A DNA stretch of 32,443 nucleotides from Euzebyales bacterium (GTDB lineage Bacteria; Actinomycetota; Nitriliruptoria; Euzebyales; Egibacteraceae): contig JACDBB010000220.1 in the NCBI GenBank assembly GCA_013695145.1, positions 1-32,443 of the forward strand. Direction: 5' to 3'. The first letter of the stretch is position 1. Every line of letters starts with the position of its first letter. The translations under genes were made by a program, and so were the position numbers. Shown in pieces: positions 16,430-22,724 of the stretch. The notes under the pieces were generated by a model. The model saw nothing but the letters and a program-made list of their open reading frames with translations. It ran no database searches and was not told the DNA's origin.

Positions 16430-16449
16430 GCGCATAACATAGCATGTCA
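16424..16449 (-). promoter_or_regulatory. Toxin-antitoxin operator and extended -10 promoter
   Basis: Perfect 8-base arms TGACATGC (16424-16431) and GCATGTCA (16442-16449) are separated by 10 bases. On the minus strand the space holds TATGTT (16436-16441), directly preceded by TGC as an extended -10, and the start codon at 16427-16429 lies in the other arm. A ribbon-helix-helix dimer pair bound here would block initiation of its own operon. Confidence 0.55.
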
Positions 16450-16450
16450 T

Positions 16451-16464
16451 CGCGCGATCGCGCG
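16451..16464. other. 14-bp palindrome CGCGCGATCGCGCG
   Basis: A perfect palindrome lies immediately upstream of the antitoxin operator and just beyond the stop of the neighbouring gene (16474). It shares the GCGATCGC core with the palindrome at 15670-15683 on the other side of the toxin-antitoxin pair. It could extend the operator or form a short hairpin after the upstream gene. Confidence 0.4.
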
Positions 16465-16473
16465 CGTGCCGCC

Positions 16474-17001
16474 TTACAGAGCGAGGCTGACCAGCGTCCC
16501 GACGGTGGCGGCCACGCCCAGCGTGGTGCCGCCCACGAACAGGGCGTGCCTGCGAGCGAAGCGGGCGTCCTCGAACCCGTCGTCCATGGGCGTGAGCACG
16601 CGCATGACGGGACGAGCGGTCACCGTGATCGGGATCGGGACGGGGAGGGCGGCCGCGTCGACGTCCAGCGCTGAGCCGTTGGGGCCGTCCAGCCCGAACA
16701 GGCTCGTGAGCGTCGGGCGCGGCTCCGTGAGCCGCAGCCTGTGCGTCATCCGGCCGGGACCCTGGTGCGCAGCCGCAGGCGCCCCGATGATCGGCGCGAG
16801 CTCGCGGCTGGGCGTCCCATGCGGGCGCGCGCCCACCTGCGGGCCGGTCGAGGGGCCGGCAGGGCGATGGGCCGCGCGATGTGAAGCCGCTCCGGGACGC
16901 GCTGGGGCGACGCGGTGACCGAGGACGCAGCGGCCTTCGCTGTCGACGACGACGCCGCGGTCGCACAGCCGGCAGAAGTTCTCGGTGGTGTCCGCGGTAC
17001 G
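16474..17001 (-). CDS. Unrecognised protein: zinc-knuckle-like motif and C-terminal membrane anchor, 5' end unclear
   Basis: The frame ends at 16474 with a hydrophobic tail (FVGGTTLGVAATVGTLVSLAL) after basic ARFARRH, which looks like a C-terminal membrane anchor. Upstream, about 16900-16985, it encodes FCRLCDRG and EGRCVLGHRV, a CxxC...CxxxH pattern that may bind zinc. No ATG, GTG or TTG in this frame is found between that motif and about 17220. The only clear ATG is at 16749, giving 91 residues without the motif. A GTG at 17084 opens another frame encoding a plausible N-terminus (THGVETETDQASTPVPRT) that would join this frame after a shift near 16995. It may be a gene with a frameshift or sequence error. 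Function is unknown. Confidence 0.4.
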   Translation of the reverse strand, partial: RTADTTENFCRLCDRGVVVDSEGRCVLGHRVAPARPGAASHRAAHRPAGPSTGPQVGARPHGTPSRELAPIIGAPAAAHQGPGRMTHRLRLTEPRPTLTSLFGLDGPNGSALDVDAAALPVPIPITVTARPVMRVLTPMDDGFEDARFARRHALFVGGTTLGVAATVGTLVSLAL

Positions 17002-17121
17002 GGTGTGCTCGCCTGGTCGGTTTCGGTCTCGACTCCATGCGTCGGCACCCGCCTGGTCTCCCTTGAGCGGCCTTCGCCAGCCACTGAGGGGGAGGCGGGC
17101 CGGGGTGGCGCCCGCGAGGCC

Positions 17122-17127
17122 TATGCT
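17122..17127 (+). promoter_or_regulatory. Candidate -10 box TATGCT ahead of the amidohydrolase-menG unit
   Basis: TATGCT fits TANNNT and lies nine bases before the ATG at 17137, so any leader would be only a few bases. No Shine-Dalgarno and no clear -35 box are seen. Confidence 0.35.
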
Positions 17128-17136
17128 CGGCGGCCG

Positions 17137-18453
17137 ATGCCGACCGTCCTGTACACCGCTGATGTCGTCTGCCCGATGAGCGGCCCTCCGCTGGAGCGGG
17201 CGGGGGTGCTCGTCGAGGGCGAGCGCGTCGTCGCCGTGGCCGAGGCCGACCGACTGCGGGACGGCGCCCACCGCGTGCACCACACACCCGGAGTGCTCCT
17301 GCCCGGCCTCGTCAACGGGCACAGCAGGGTCGAGTTGGCCGACGCCCACCGCCTGGCTCGTCGGGGACCCCACCACGTGTGGGTGGCCGCACTGGCACGG
17401 CTGCTGACCACCTGGGACGACGATCGCTGGAGGCGCTCCGCGCACCGGGGGGTCCAGCAGCTGCTGCGCGGCGGCGTCACGGCGACCGCCGACGTGGTGC
17501 ACCGCGGACCGGGTGTGCCCGCGGCGGCGCGCGCGGGCCTGGTGGGGGCCTCTTTCGTTGACGTCTCGATGGTGGACCGGCGGAACCACGACGCCGTGCT
17601 GGCGGCCGTGGAGCGCGCACTTGGACTGCCGGCGGCCGGGCGCCGCGTCGGGATCGCGCCCGGCGGGGCCCACCTGCTGGGCACGGGCGTGCTGCGGGCG
17701 CTGTGCACGCTGGCCGAGCGAACCGGCGCGCCGCTCCTGGTGCCGGCCGCCGCTTCCCAGGCAGAGGTGGTCGCGCTGTGGCACGCCGACGGGCCGCTCG
17801 CCGAGCTCGCCCGCGACGAGGGCATGGACTTCGAGTGGCTGGCAGGGGGCGGCACCGAGCTCACACCGGTGCGTTACCTCGCGCAGGTCGGTGCGCTGAC
17901 TTCGCGCACGACACTCGTGCACGGCTGCTGGATCGAGGACAACGAGGCCGCGCTGCTCGCCGGCCTCGGCGTCGGGATCGTGTGCTGCCCCCGCGCCAAC
18001 ACCCTGCTCCAGGCCGGCGATGCGCCGCTGGAGCGGTTCGGCCAGGCCGGCGTCAAGCTCGCGCTCGGCACCGACTCAGCCGCCGCCGCGCCGGACGCCG
18101 ACCTGCTGGCCGAGGCTGCCGCCTGGGTGGGACTTGCGCGCCGGCGGGGGCTGGCGTTCTGGCCGAGCGGCGTCGGCCCCATCCCGCTCGAGGAGGCGGC
18201 GCTGCGCCTCGCGACGGTCGACGGCGCCCGCACCCTCGGCTGGGGCGACCGCGCGGGGCTCCTCGAGCCGGGCCGCCGCGCCGACTTCGTCGTGGTGGAC
18301 GTCGCGACCACCGCGGACGCGGTGTGGGGCGATGTGATCGAGCAAGGTCCCGGACGCCTCGTGCTGACCGCGGTGGGCGGCGTGCGCAAGGCCCGCCGAC
18401 CCGACGCCGGCACCCCCTGGCCGGTCATCGACCATGACGAGCCAGCGGCGTGA
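17137..18453 (+). CDS. Amidohydrolase-superfamily protein lacking most metal ligands
   Basis: A 438-residue protein with the amidohydrolase layout: a small N-terminal beta domain, LPGLVNGHSRVEL (55-67) where the metal-binding HxH should be, a barrel, and a C-terminal GRRADFVVVDV beta segment. Key positions have changed. HxH reads HSR at 62-64; the usual PH motif reads APGGAH (174-179); the His and catalytic Glu of the HxxE segment read Pro203 and Ala206 (LLVPAAAS). His262 (LVHGCWI) and Asp313 (GTDS) remain. The fold resembles chlorohydrolase or aminodeoxyfutalosine deaminase-like enzymes, but ordinary deaminase chemistry looks impossible. Its stop overlaps the menG start as GTGA, which ties it to menaquinone synthesis, perhaps structurally. 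No function is assigned. Confidence 0.85.
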   Translation: MPTVLYTADVVCPMSGPPLERAGVLVEGERVVAVAEADRLRDGAHRVHHTPGVLLPGLVNGHSRVELADAHRLARRGPHHVWVAALARLLTTWDDDRWRRSAHRGVQQLLRGGVTATADVVHRGPGVPAAARAGLVGASFVDVSMVDRRNHDAVLAAVERALGLPAAGRRVGIAPGGAHLLGTGVLRALCTLAERTGAPLLVPAAASQAEVVALWHADGPLAELARDEGMDFEWLAGGGTELTPVRYLAQVGALTSRTTLVHGCWIEDNEAALLAGLGVGIVCCPRANTLLQAGDAPLERFGQAGVKLALGTDSAAAAPDADLLAEAAAWVGLARRRGLAFWPSGVGPIPLEEAALRLATVDGARTLGWGDRAGLLEPGRRADFVVVDVATTADAVWGDVIEQGPGRLVLTAVGGVRKARRPDAGTPWPVIDHDEPAA

Positions 18454-19190
18454 CCCCGCCCCCGCATGTGAGCCCGCGCGACGTCCTGCCGGACCCGCGC
18501 TCGGGTCCCGACAAGGACGCCGAGCTGGTGCAGCGCATGTTCGACCGCGTGGCCCCCCGTTACGACCTCGCCAACACGCTGCTGTCGGTCGGGCACGACC
18601 GGCACTGGCGCCGGGTGGCGGCCGCCGCCATCGGCGCGCGGCGCGGCGATCTCGTTCTCGACGTCGCAAGTGGGACCGGCATGCTCGCGCGCGACCTCGG
18701 CGCCAGCGGCGCCGAGGTGGTCGCCCTCGACTTCAGCTGGAACATGCTCCGCGCTGGCGCCGACCGGGGGGACCCCCTCCTGCTGTGGTGCAACGCCGAC
18801 GGCACCCGCCTGCCGTTCGCCGACGCCACCTTCGACGCCGTGACGATCGCGTTCGGCTTGCGCAACCTGCCCGACATTGCGGCCGGCCTGGCCGAGATGG
18901 CGCGCGTCACCAAGCCGGGTGGCCAGATCCTGGTGCTCGAGTTCTCCACCCCCGTCCGGGCAGCGTTTCGCATCCTCTACCACCGCTACCTGCTGGGCTG
19001 CCTGCCATGCGCCGCGCGGCTGGTCACCAGCGATCCCGCCGCCTACCGCTACCTGGCCGAGTCGATCGTCGCCTGGCCCGACCAGCGCGCGCTGGCCAGT
19101 CGCATCGCAGCCGCGGGCTTCCAACAGGTGCGCTGGAAGAACCTGACCGGCGGCATCGTCGCGGCCCACCACGCCCGCCGGTCGTCGTGA
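18450..19190 (+). CDS. menG: Demethylmenaquinone methyltransferase (MenG/UbiE)
   Basis: SAM-dependent C-methyltransferase for the last step of menaquinone synthesis. It has 246 residues from a GTG at 18450 that overlaps the amidohydrolase stop. UbiE motifs are clear: VQRMFDRVAPRYDLANTLLS with GHDRHWRR, the SAM loop LDVASGTGMLARDL, and TIAFGLRNLPD. An Arg-rich C-terminus ends the protein. Since the neighbourhood makes menaquinone and no ubiquinone genes are present, demethylmenaquinone is the likely substrate. About 300 bases without a gene follow, suggesting the end of this unit. Confidence 0.93.
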   Translation: MTPPPHVSPRDVLPDPRSGPDKDAELVQRMFDRVAPRYDLANTLLSVGHDRHWRRVAAAAIGARRGDLVLDVASGTGMLARDLGASGAEVVALDFSWNMLRAGADRGDPLLLWCNADGTRLPFADATFDAVTIAFGLRNLPDIAAGLAEMARVTKPGGQILVLEFSTPVRAAFRILYHRYLLGCLPCAARLVTSDPAAYRYLAESIVAWPDQRALASRIAAAGFQQVRWKNLTGGIVAAHHARRSS

Positions 19191-19487
19191 GTCCCCACGA
19201 TCCCGCTGAGGACGCGCACAGCCCCCCGCATCCCGTGACCGCAGTCCCATCGCCTCACACGGGTTGTGACGCGCGGGAGCCCAGTCTGGACAGCATCCCT
19301 TCTGATGCCCTTGTGCGCTGATGTACCCGCGTGACCTCCGACTGGACGCTGGGCGGGCGTCCTGAGTTCCCGCCAGGCCGCAGCGTGCGCATGGCGCGCG
19401 CATATCCACAGGGGACGACGGCCTGCGGCGCCGCCTATCCTGAAGCGGCCTTACCGTCGTCAGCATGCCGAGCCAGGAGGGCGCGTC

Positions 19488-20057
19488 ATGGCCGCACCAA
19501 TCGGCGTCGGCCTCACGGTCGACGATCTCGACCGTTTCCCTGACGACGGGGTCCGTCGGGAGCTCATCGGCGGGCGGCTCTACGTGAGCGCCGCGCCGCT
19601 GCCGCGCCACGGTCGGGTCGTGCTGCGGGTCGGCAGGATCTTCCTCGACTACGAGGAGATGAACGGCGGCGTCGCCATCGAGGGCCCGGGTGTCCGCTAC
19701 TCCACGCAAGACTCGATCGAGCCCGATGTCGTCTACGTCGCGGCGGACGCCGTGCCGCGTCCGGGCGAGCGCTTCGTCAACCCGATCGTCGCCGTTGAGG
19801 TGTCGTCGCCGTCGACACGGTGGGTCGACCTCAACGAGAAGCGGCCGCTGCTGGAGTCGCACGGACTGCCGGAGTTCTGGTTCGTCGACCTCCGCGCCGA
19901 CCGCGTTGAGGTCTACCGACTCGGCGACGACGACCGCTACGGCCCGCCGGTGATCGTCGAGCGCGGCGGCGTGATCAGCCCGCCCTGCATGCCAGGCCTC
20001 GACGCCGCGGTCGACGCCATCCTCGGCCCTCCGGAGCCTCAGGCCGGCCCGTCGTAG
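19488..20057 (+). CDS. Uma2-family (DUF820) putative endonuclease
   Basis: A 189-residue protein with the restriction-endonuclease-like PD-(D/E)xK arrangement of Uma2 proteins: SIEPDVVYVA with Asp near 78, AVEVSSPST with Glu near 103, and LNEKRPLLESHGLPEFWFVD with the Lys and the family-typical end. The ATG at 19488 has an excellent AGGAGG at 19475-19480. A possible -10 box, TATCCT, lies at 19436-19441. Uma2 proteins are abundant in cyanobacteria and actinobacteria and their targets are mostly unknown. It stands alone between menG and the Rex-like site, and shows no obvious link to respiration. Confidence 0.85.
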   Translation: MAAPIGVGLTVDDLDRFPDDGVRRELIGGRLYVSAAPLPRHGRVVLRVGRIFLDYEEMNGGVAIEGPGVRYSTQDSIEPDVVYVAADAVPRPGERFVNPIVAVEVSSPSTRWVDLNEKRPLLESHGLPEFWFVDLRADRVEVYRLGDDDRYGPPVIVERGGVISPPCMPGLDAAVDAILGPPEPQAGPS

Positions 20058-20254
20058 CCAACCGGCAGCCCGACCGGGCCCGTCGCGGTTCGGTAGTGGA
20101 GCTGCGCGAGGGGTGCCGGCCGGGAATCCCACACCGTGTCGATCTGCCCGCGCTGGGCGAAGGAATGTCGACAGCGTGTCGCCAGGAGCGCGGCGCGTAC
20201 CGCGGCGCTACTTCGATTGAGCCGGGTTCCGCATTGGCCACGGGTGGCGCCGGC

Positions 20255-20272
20255 TTGTGAAGGGGTTCACAA
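20255..20272. promoter_or_regulatory. Rex-type operator TTGTGAA-N4-TTCACAA
   Basis: A perfect 7-4-7 inverted repeat with spacer GGGG lies 36 bases before the start of the geranylgeranyl reductase gene. It equals the known Rex consensus TTGTGAANNNNTTCACAA. Rex is an NADH/NAD+-sensing repressor of respiratory genes in Gram-positive bacteria, including nuo in streptomycetes. TAGGTT at 20283-20288 is a possible -10 box just downstream, though no -35 is well spaced. No rex gene is in the window. Confidence 0.7.
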
Positions 20273-20308
20273 TGGGCCGCGGTAGGTTCGCCGGCGACAG
20301 GAGAGGTC

Positions 20309-21598
20309 ATGGCGGAGGGCAGCGGGTTCGCACAGGTCACCCACGCCGACGCCGTGGTCGTCGGCGCGGGTCCCGGCGGCAGCGCCGCGGCGACCTTCCT
20401 GGCCGAGGCGGGCCATGACGTGGTCCTGCTCGAGAAGGAAGCCTTCCCGCGCGACAAGGTCTGCGGTGACGGGCTGACGCCGCGCGCCGTCAAGGCCATG
20501 CAGACGCTCGGCCTCCACCACGAGGCCCAGGGCGCGCTGCCCGGCTGGGACCGGCAGGAGGGTCTGCGCATGTACGGCGCCGGGCTGGCACTCGACTTTC
20601 CCTGGCCCGAGCTCGACGACTTCCCCGCCCACTCGGTGACGGCCACACGGGCCACGTTCGACGAGACGCTGGCCCGCAACGCCGCGAAGGCCGGTGCGCA
20701 GCTGTGGGAGCAGACCGAGGTCGTCGCCCCGGTCTGGCTGACCTCCAGCCACCGGCGCGTCGCCGGCGTGTCCTACCGTCGCGCCGACGGCTCGCAAGGG
20801 GTGCTCCGCGCGCCGGTGGTGCTCGCCGCCGACGGGGGCTCCTCGCGTCTGGCCGTCCAGCTTGGGCTGCACCGCGACGACCGCAGGCCGATGGGCGTCG
20901 CCGTCCGCGCCTACTACCGCAGCCACCGCGCCGCGATGGGCATGATGGAGGGGTTCCTCGAGCTCTACCGCACGACCGGCGGTCGCCGCGAGTTACTGCC
21001 CGGCTACGGGTGGATCTTCCCGCTCGACGACGGCCTGGTGAACGTGGGCTGGGGGCTGCTCAACACCTCGGAGCACTTCCGGTCCACCAACTACCGCCGA
21101 ACGCTCGACGAGTGGGTCGGCTCCTTCCCGCCGGAGTGGGGGATCCGCAAGGACACCATGGTCGGCAAGCCGCGCGGCGCCGGGCTGCCGATGGGCCACA
21201 ACCGCAAGCCGGCTGTCCACAAAGGGCTGCTGCTGGTCGGCGATGCCGGCGGGATGGTGAACTCGTTCAACGGCGAGGGCATCAGCTACGCCATCGAGGC
21301 CGGCGCGTTCGCGGCGGAGGCGGTTGACGCGGCCCTGCACGCCCGCTCCGACGCGCCGCTTGACACCTACGCCGAGGCGCTGGCCGGCGCCTGGGGCGGC
21401 TACTACACGCTCGGCAACACCTTCGTGCGACTCATCGGCAACCCGACCGTCATGCGCCTGTGCCGCGACCACGGCATGCCCCGCCGCACCCTGATGCAGT
21501 TCGTGTTTCGACTGATGGCCCACCTGGTCGACCGTGACTCCAAGGACGCTACCGACCGGATCGTCAACGCGCTGTCCAGAGCGGCGCCGGCAGCATGA
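20309..21598 (+). CDS. Geranylgeranyl reductase-family FAD protein, probable menaquinone side-chain reductase (MenJ-like)
   Basis: A 429-residue flavoprotein. The ATG at 20309 follows AGGAGAGG. The N-terminal dinucleotide motif is VVVGAGPGGSAAATFL (17-32), then KVCGDGLTPRAVKAM, the hallmark of the geranylgeranyl reductase family. The second FAD motif is LLVGDAGGMVNSFNGEGISY, followed by a helical tail. Family members reduce isoprenoid double bonds in chlorophyll, archaeal lipids, or the menaquinone tail (MenJ of mycobacteria). With men genes upstream, nuo downstream and no photosynthesis genes, a menaquinone reductase is the best guess. A Rex-type site precedes it, and nuoA follows after 113 bases with a possible promoter of its own. 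Confidence 0.87.
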   Translation: MAEGSGFAQVTHADAVVVGAGPGGSAAATFLAEAGHDVVLLEKEAFPRDKVCGDGLTPRAVKAMQTLGLHHEAQGALPGWDRQEGLRMYGAGLALDFPWPELDDFPAHSVTATRATFDETLARNAAKAGAQLWEQTEVVAPVWLTSSHRRVAGVSYRRADGSQGVLRAPVVLAADGGSSRLAVQLGLHRDDRRPMGVAVRAYYRSHRAAMGMMEGFLELYRTTGGRRELLPGYGWIFPLDDGLVNVGWGLLNTSEHFRSTNYRRTLDEWVGSFPPEWGIRKDTMVGKPRGAGLPMGHNRKPAVHKGLLLVGDAGGMVNSFNGEGISYAIEAGAFAAEAVDAALHARSDAPLDTYAEALAGAWGGYYTLGNTFVRLIGNPTVMRLCRDHGMPRRTLMQFVFRLMAHLVDRDSKDATDRIVNALSRAAPAA

Positions 21599-21605
21599 GC
21601 GCCGT

Positions 21606-21635
21606 TTGTCGCCTCGGCACCGGGGACCCTAGGCT
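21606..21635 (+). promoter_or_regulatory. Candidate promoter of the nuo operon
   Basis: TTGTCG (21606-21611) and TAGGCT (21630-21635) are 18 bases apart, a fair -35/-10 pair. The leader from about 21642 to nuoA is very rich in C and poor in G in its middle part. This would let nuoA-onwards be expressed separately from the reductase gene. Confidence 0.45.
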
Positions 21636-21711
21636 GGGACACCCGCCGGCCCCCCGACCGCTCCCGACCGTACCCCCCACGTCCCCCACCCGACCGAGCC
21701 CGAGGTGAACC

Positions 21712-22077
21712 GTGCTCGCTGAGTACCTGCCGCTGGCCGTGCTCGCCGCCATCGCGGTCGCCTTCGTGGGCCTGTCGCTGGCCGTGTCGTCCCGCCTCGG
21801 CCCCAGCCGCCCGAACCCCGCCAAGCGCGCGGCCTACGAGTCGGGGATCATCCCCGACCCCGCCACCGACGTGCGCGGCAGCCGCTTCCCAGTGAAGTTC
21901 TACATCGTGGCCATGCTGTTCATCATCTTCGACGTCGAGGCGGTCTTCCTCTACCCGTGGGCGGTGACCCTCCGCGACCTTGGCTGGTACGGGTTCGGCG
22001 TGATGGCGGTCTTCATCATCCTGCTCCTAGAGAGCTACTACTACGTCCTCCGCAAGGGAGGCCTGGAATGGGACTAG
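21712..22077 (+). CDS. nuoA: NADH-quinone oxidoreductase subunit A
   Basis: A 121-residue membrane subunit of complex I. Three hydrophobic helices (about 5-27, 61-82, 90-113) and the loop [12 protein letters not shown], with the family's conserved YESG, followed by [27 protein letters not shown], are all present. GTG at 21712 follows GAGGTGA. It ends in GLEWD, typical of NuoA, and its last 10 bases overlap nuoB. It begins the nuoA-K run in the standard order. Confidence 0.96.
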   Translation: MLAEYLPLAVLAAIAVAFVGLSLAVSSRLGPSRPNPAKRAAYESGIIPDPATDVRGSRFPVKFYIVAMLFIIFDVEAVFLYPWAVTLRDLGWYGFGVMAVFIILLLESYYYVLRKGGLEWD

Positions 22078-22661
22078 AGAGCAAGGTTCCCAACGGCGTC
22101 CTCCTCACCAACGTCGAGAAGCTCGTCAACTGGGGTCGCGCCGGATCGCTGTGGCCGGCGACGTTCGGCCTTGCGTGCTGCGCGATCGAGATGATGTCGA
22201 CCGGCGGTGCCCACTACGACCTGTCGCGCTTCGGCATGGAGGTCTTCCGCGGCTCGCCACGGCAGGCGGACCTCATGATCATCGCCGGCAGGGTCAGTCA
22301 GAAGATGGCTCCGGTGATCCGCAACCTGTACGACCAGATGGCCGAACCCAAGTGGGTCATCTCCATGGGGGTGTGCGCCTCGTCGGGCGGCATGTTCAAC
22401 AACTACGCCATCGTCCAGGGCGTCGACCACGTCATCCCCGTGGACATGTACGTCCCCGGCTGCCCGCCGCGCCCGGAGATGCTGATGGACGGCATCCTCA
22501 AGCTGCACGAGAAGATCAAGGCCGAGCAGTTCGTCGAGCGCCCGCGCGCCGGCGAGTCGATGGAGTCCTACCGCAAGCGGACGGGCTGGGTCGACCCCGA
22601 CCCCGCGACCGACGCCGTGTCCATCGCCCGCCACAGCGAGCTGCGGCAGGTGCGCGGATGA
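22068..22661 (+). CDS. nuoB: NADH-quinone oxidoreductase subunit B
   Basis: A 197-residue peripheral subunit that carries cluster N2, the last iron-sulfur centre before quinone. The ligands Cys37 and Cys38 (GLACCAIEM), Cys103 (MGVCASSGG) and Cys132 (VPGCPPRPE) are all present. The ATG lies inside the end of nuoA behind GGGAGG. The tail beyond residue 160 ([18 protein letters not shown]) is longer than in E. coli but common in actinobacteria. Confidence 0.97.
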   Translation: MGLESKVPNGVLLTNVEKLVNWGRAGSLWPATFGLACCAIEMMSTGGAHYDLSRFGMEVFRGSPRQADLMIIAGRVSQKMAPVIRNLYDQMAEPKWVISMGVCASSGGMFNNYAIVQGVDHVIPVDMYVPGCPPRPEMLMDGILKLHEKIKAEQFVERPRAGESMESYRKRTGWVDPDPATDAVSIARHSELRQVRG

Positions 22662-22722
22662 GCCCGGAGGGCGGGGATCGAAGGGTGAGGGCGAGCGCAG
22701 CGAGCCCGGAGGGCGGGGATCG
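22660..22722 (+). repeat. 21-bp direct repeat between nuoB and nuoC
   Basis: The same 21 bases, starting GAGCCCGGAGGGCGGGG, occur at 22660-22680 and 22702-22722, 42 bases apart. The first copy starts in the nuoB stop codon and the second ends two bases before the nuoC ATG. The space between contains GCGAGCGCAGCGAG. It fills the entire nuoB-nuoC gap. Confidence 0.7.
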
Positions 22723-22724
22723 GT

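Noticed and set aside
16133-17287. Long minus-strand frame that would make the antitoxin a 384-residue protein
   Set aside because: The residues upstream of the ribbon-helix-helix domain are Arg/Pro/Gly-rich nonsense, overlap another frame, and ignore the -10 box directly before the 98-residue start.
17874-20132. 752-codon minus-strand open frame across the amidohydrolase, menG and Uma2 genes
   Set aside because: It crosses three well-supported plus-strand genes and shows no domain; it is a GC-skew artefact of third codon positions.
20166-20173. TGTCGACA palindrome between the Uma2 gene and the Rex-like site
   Set aside because: Only eight bases, no adjacent promoter element, and expected by chance in DNA rich in CG.
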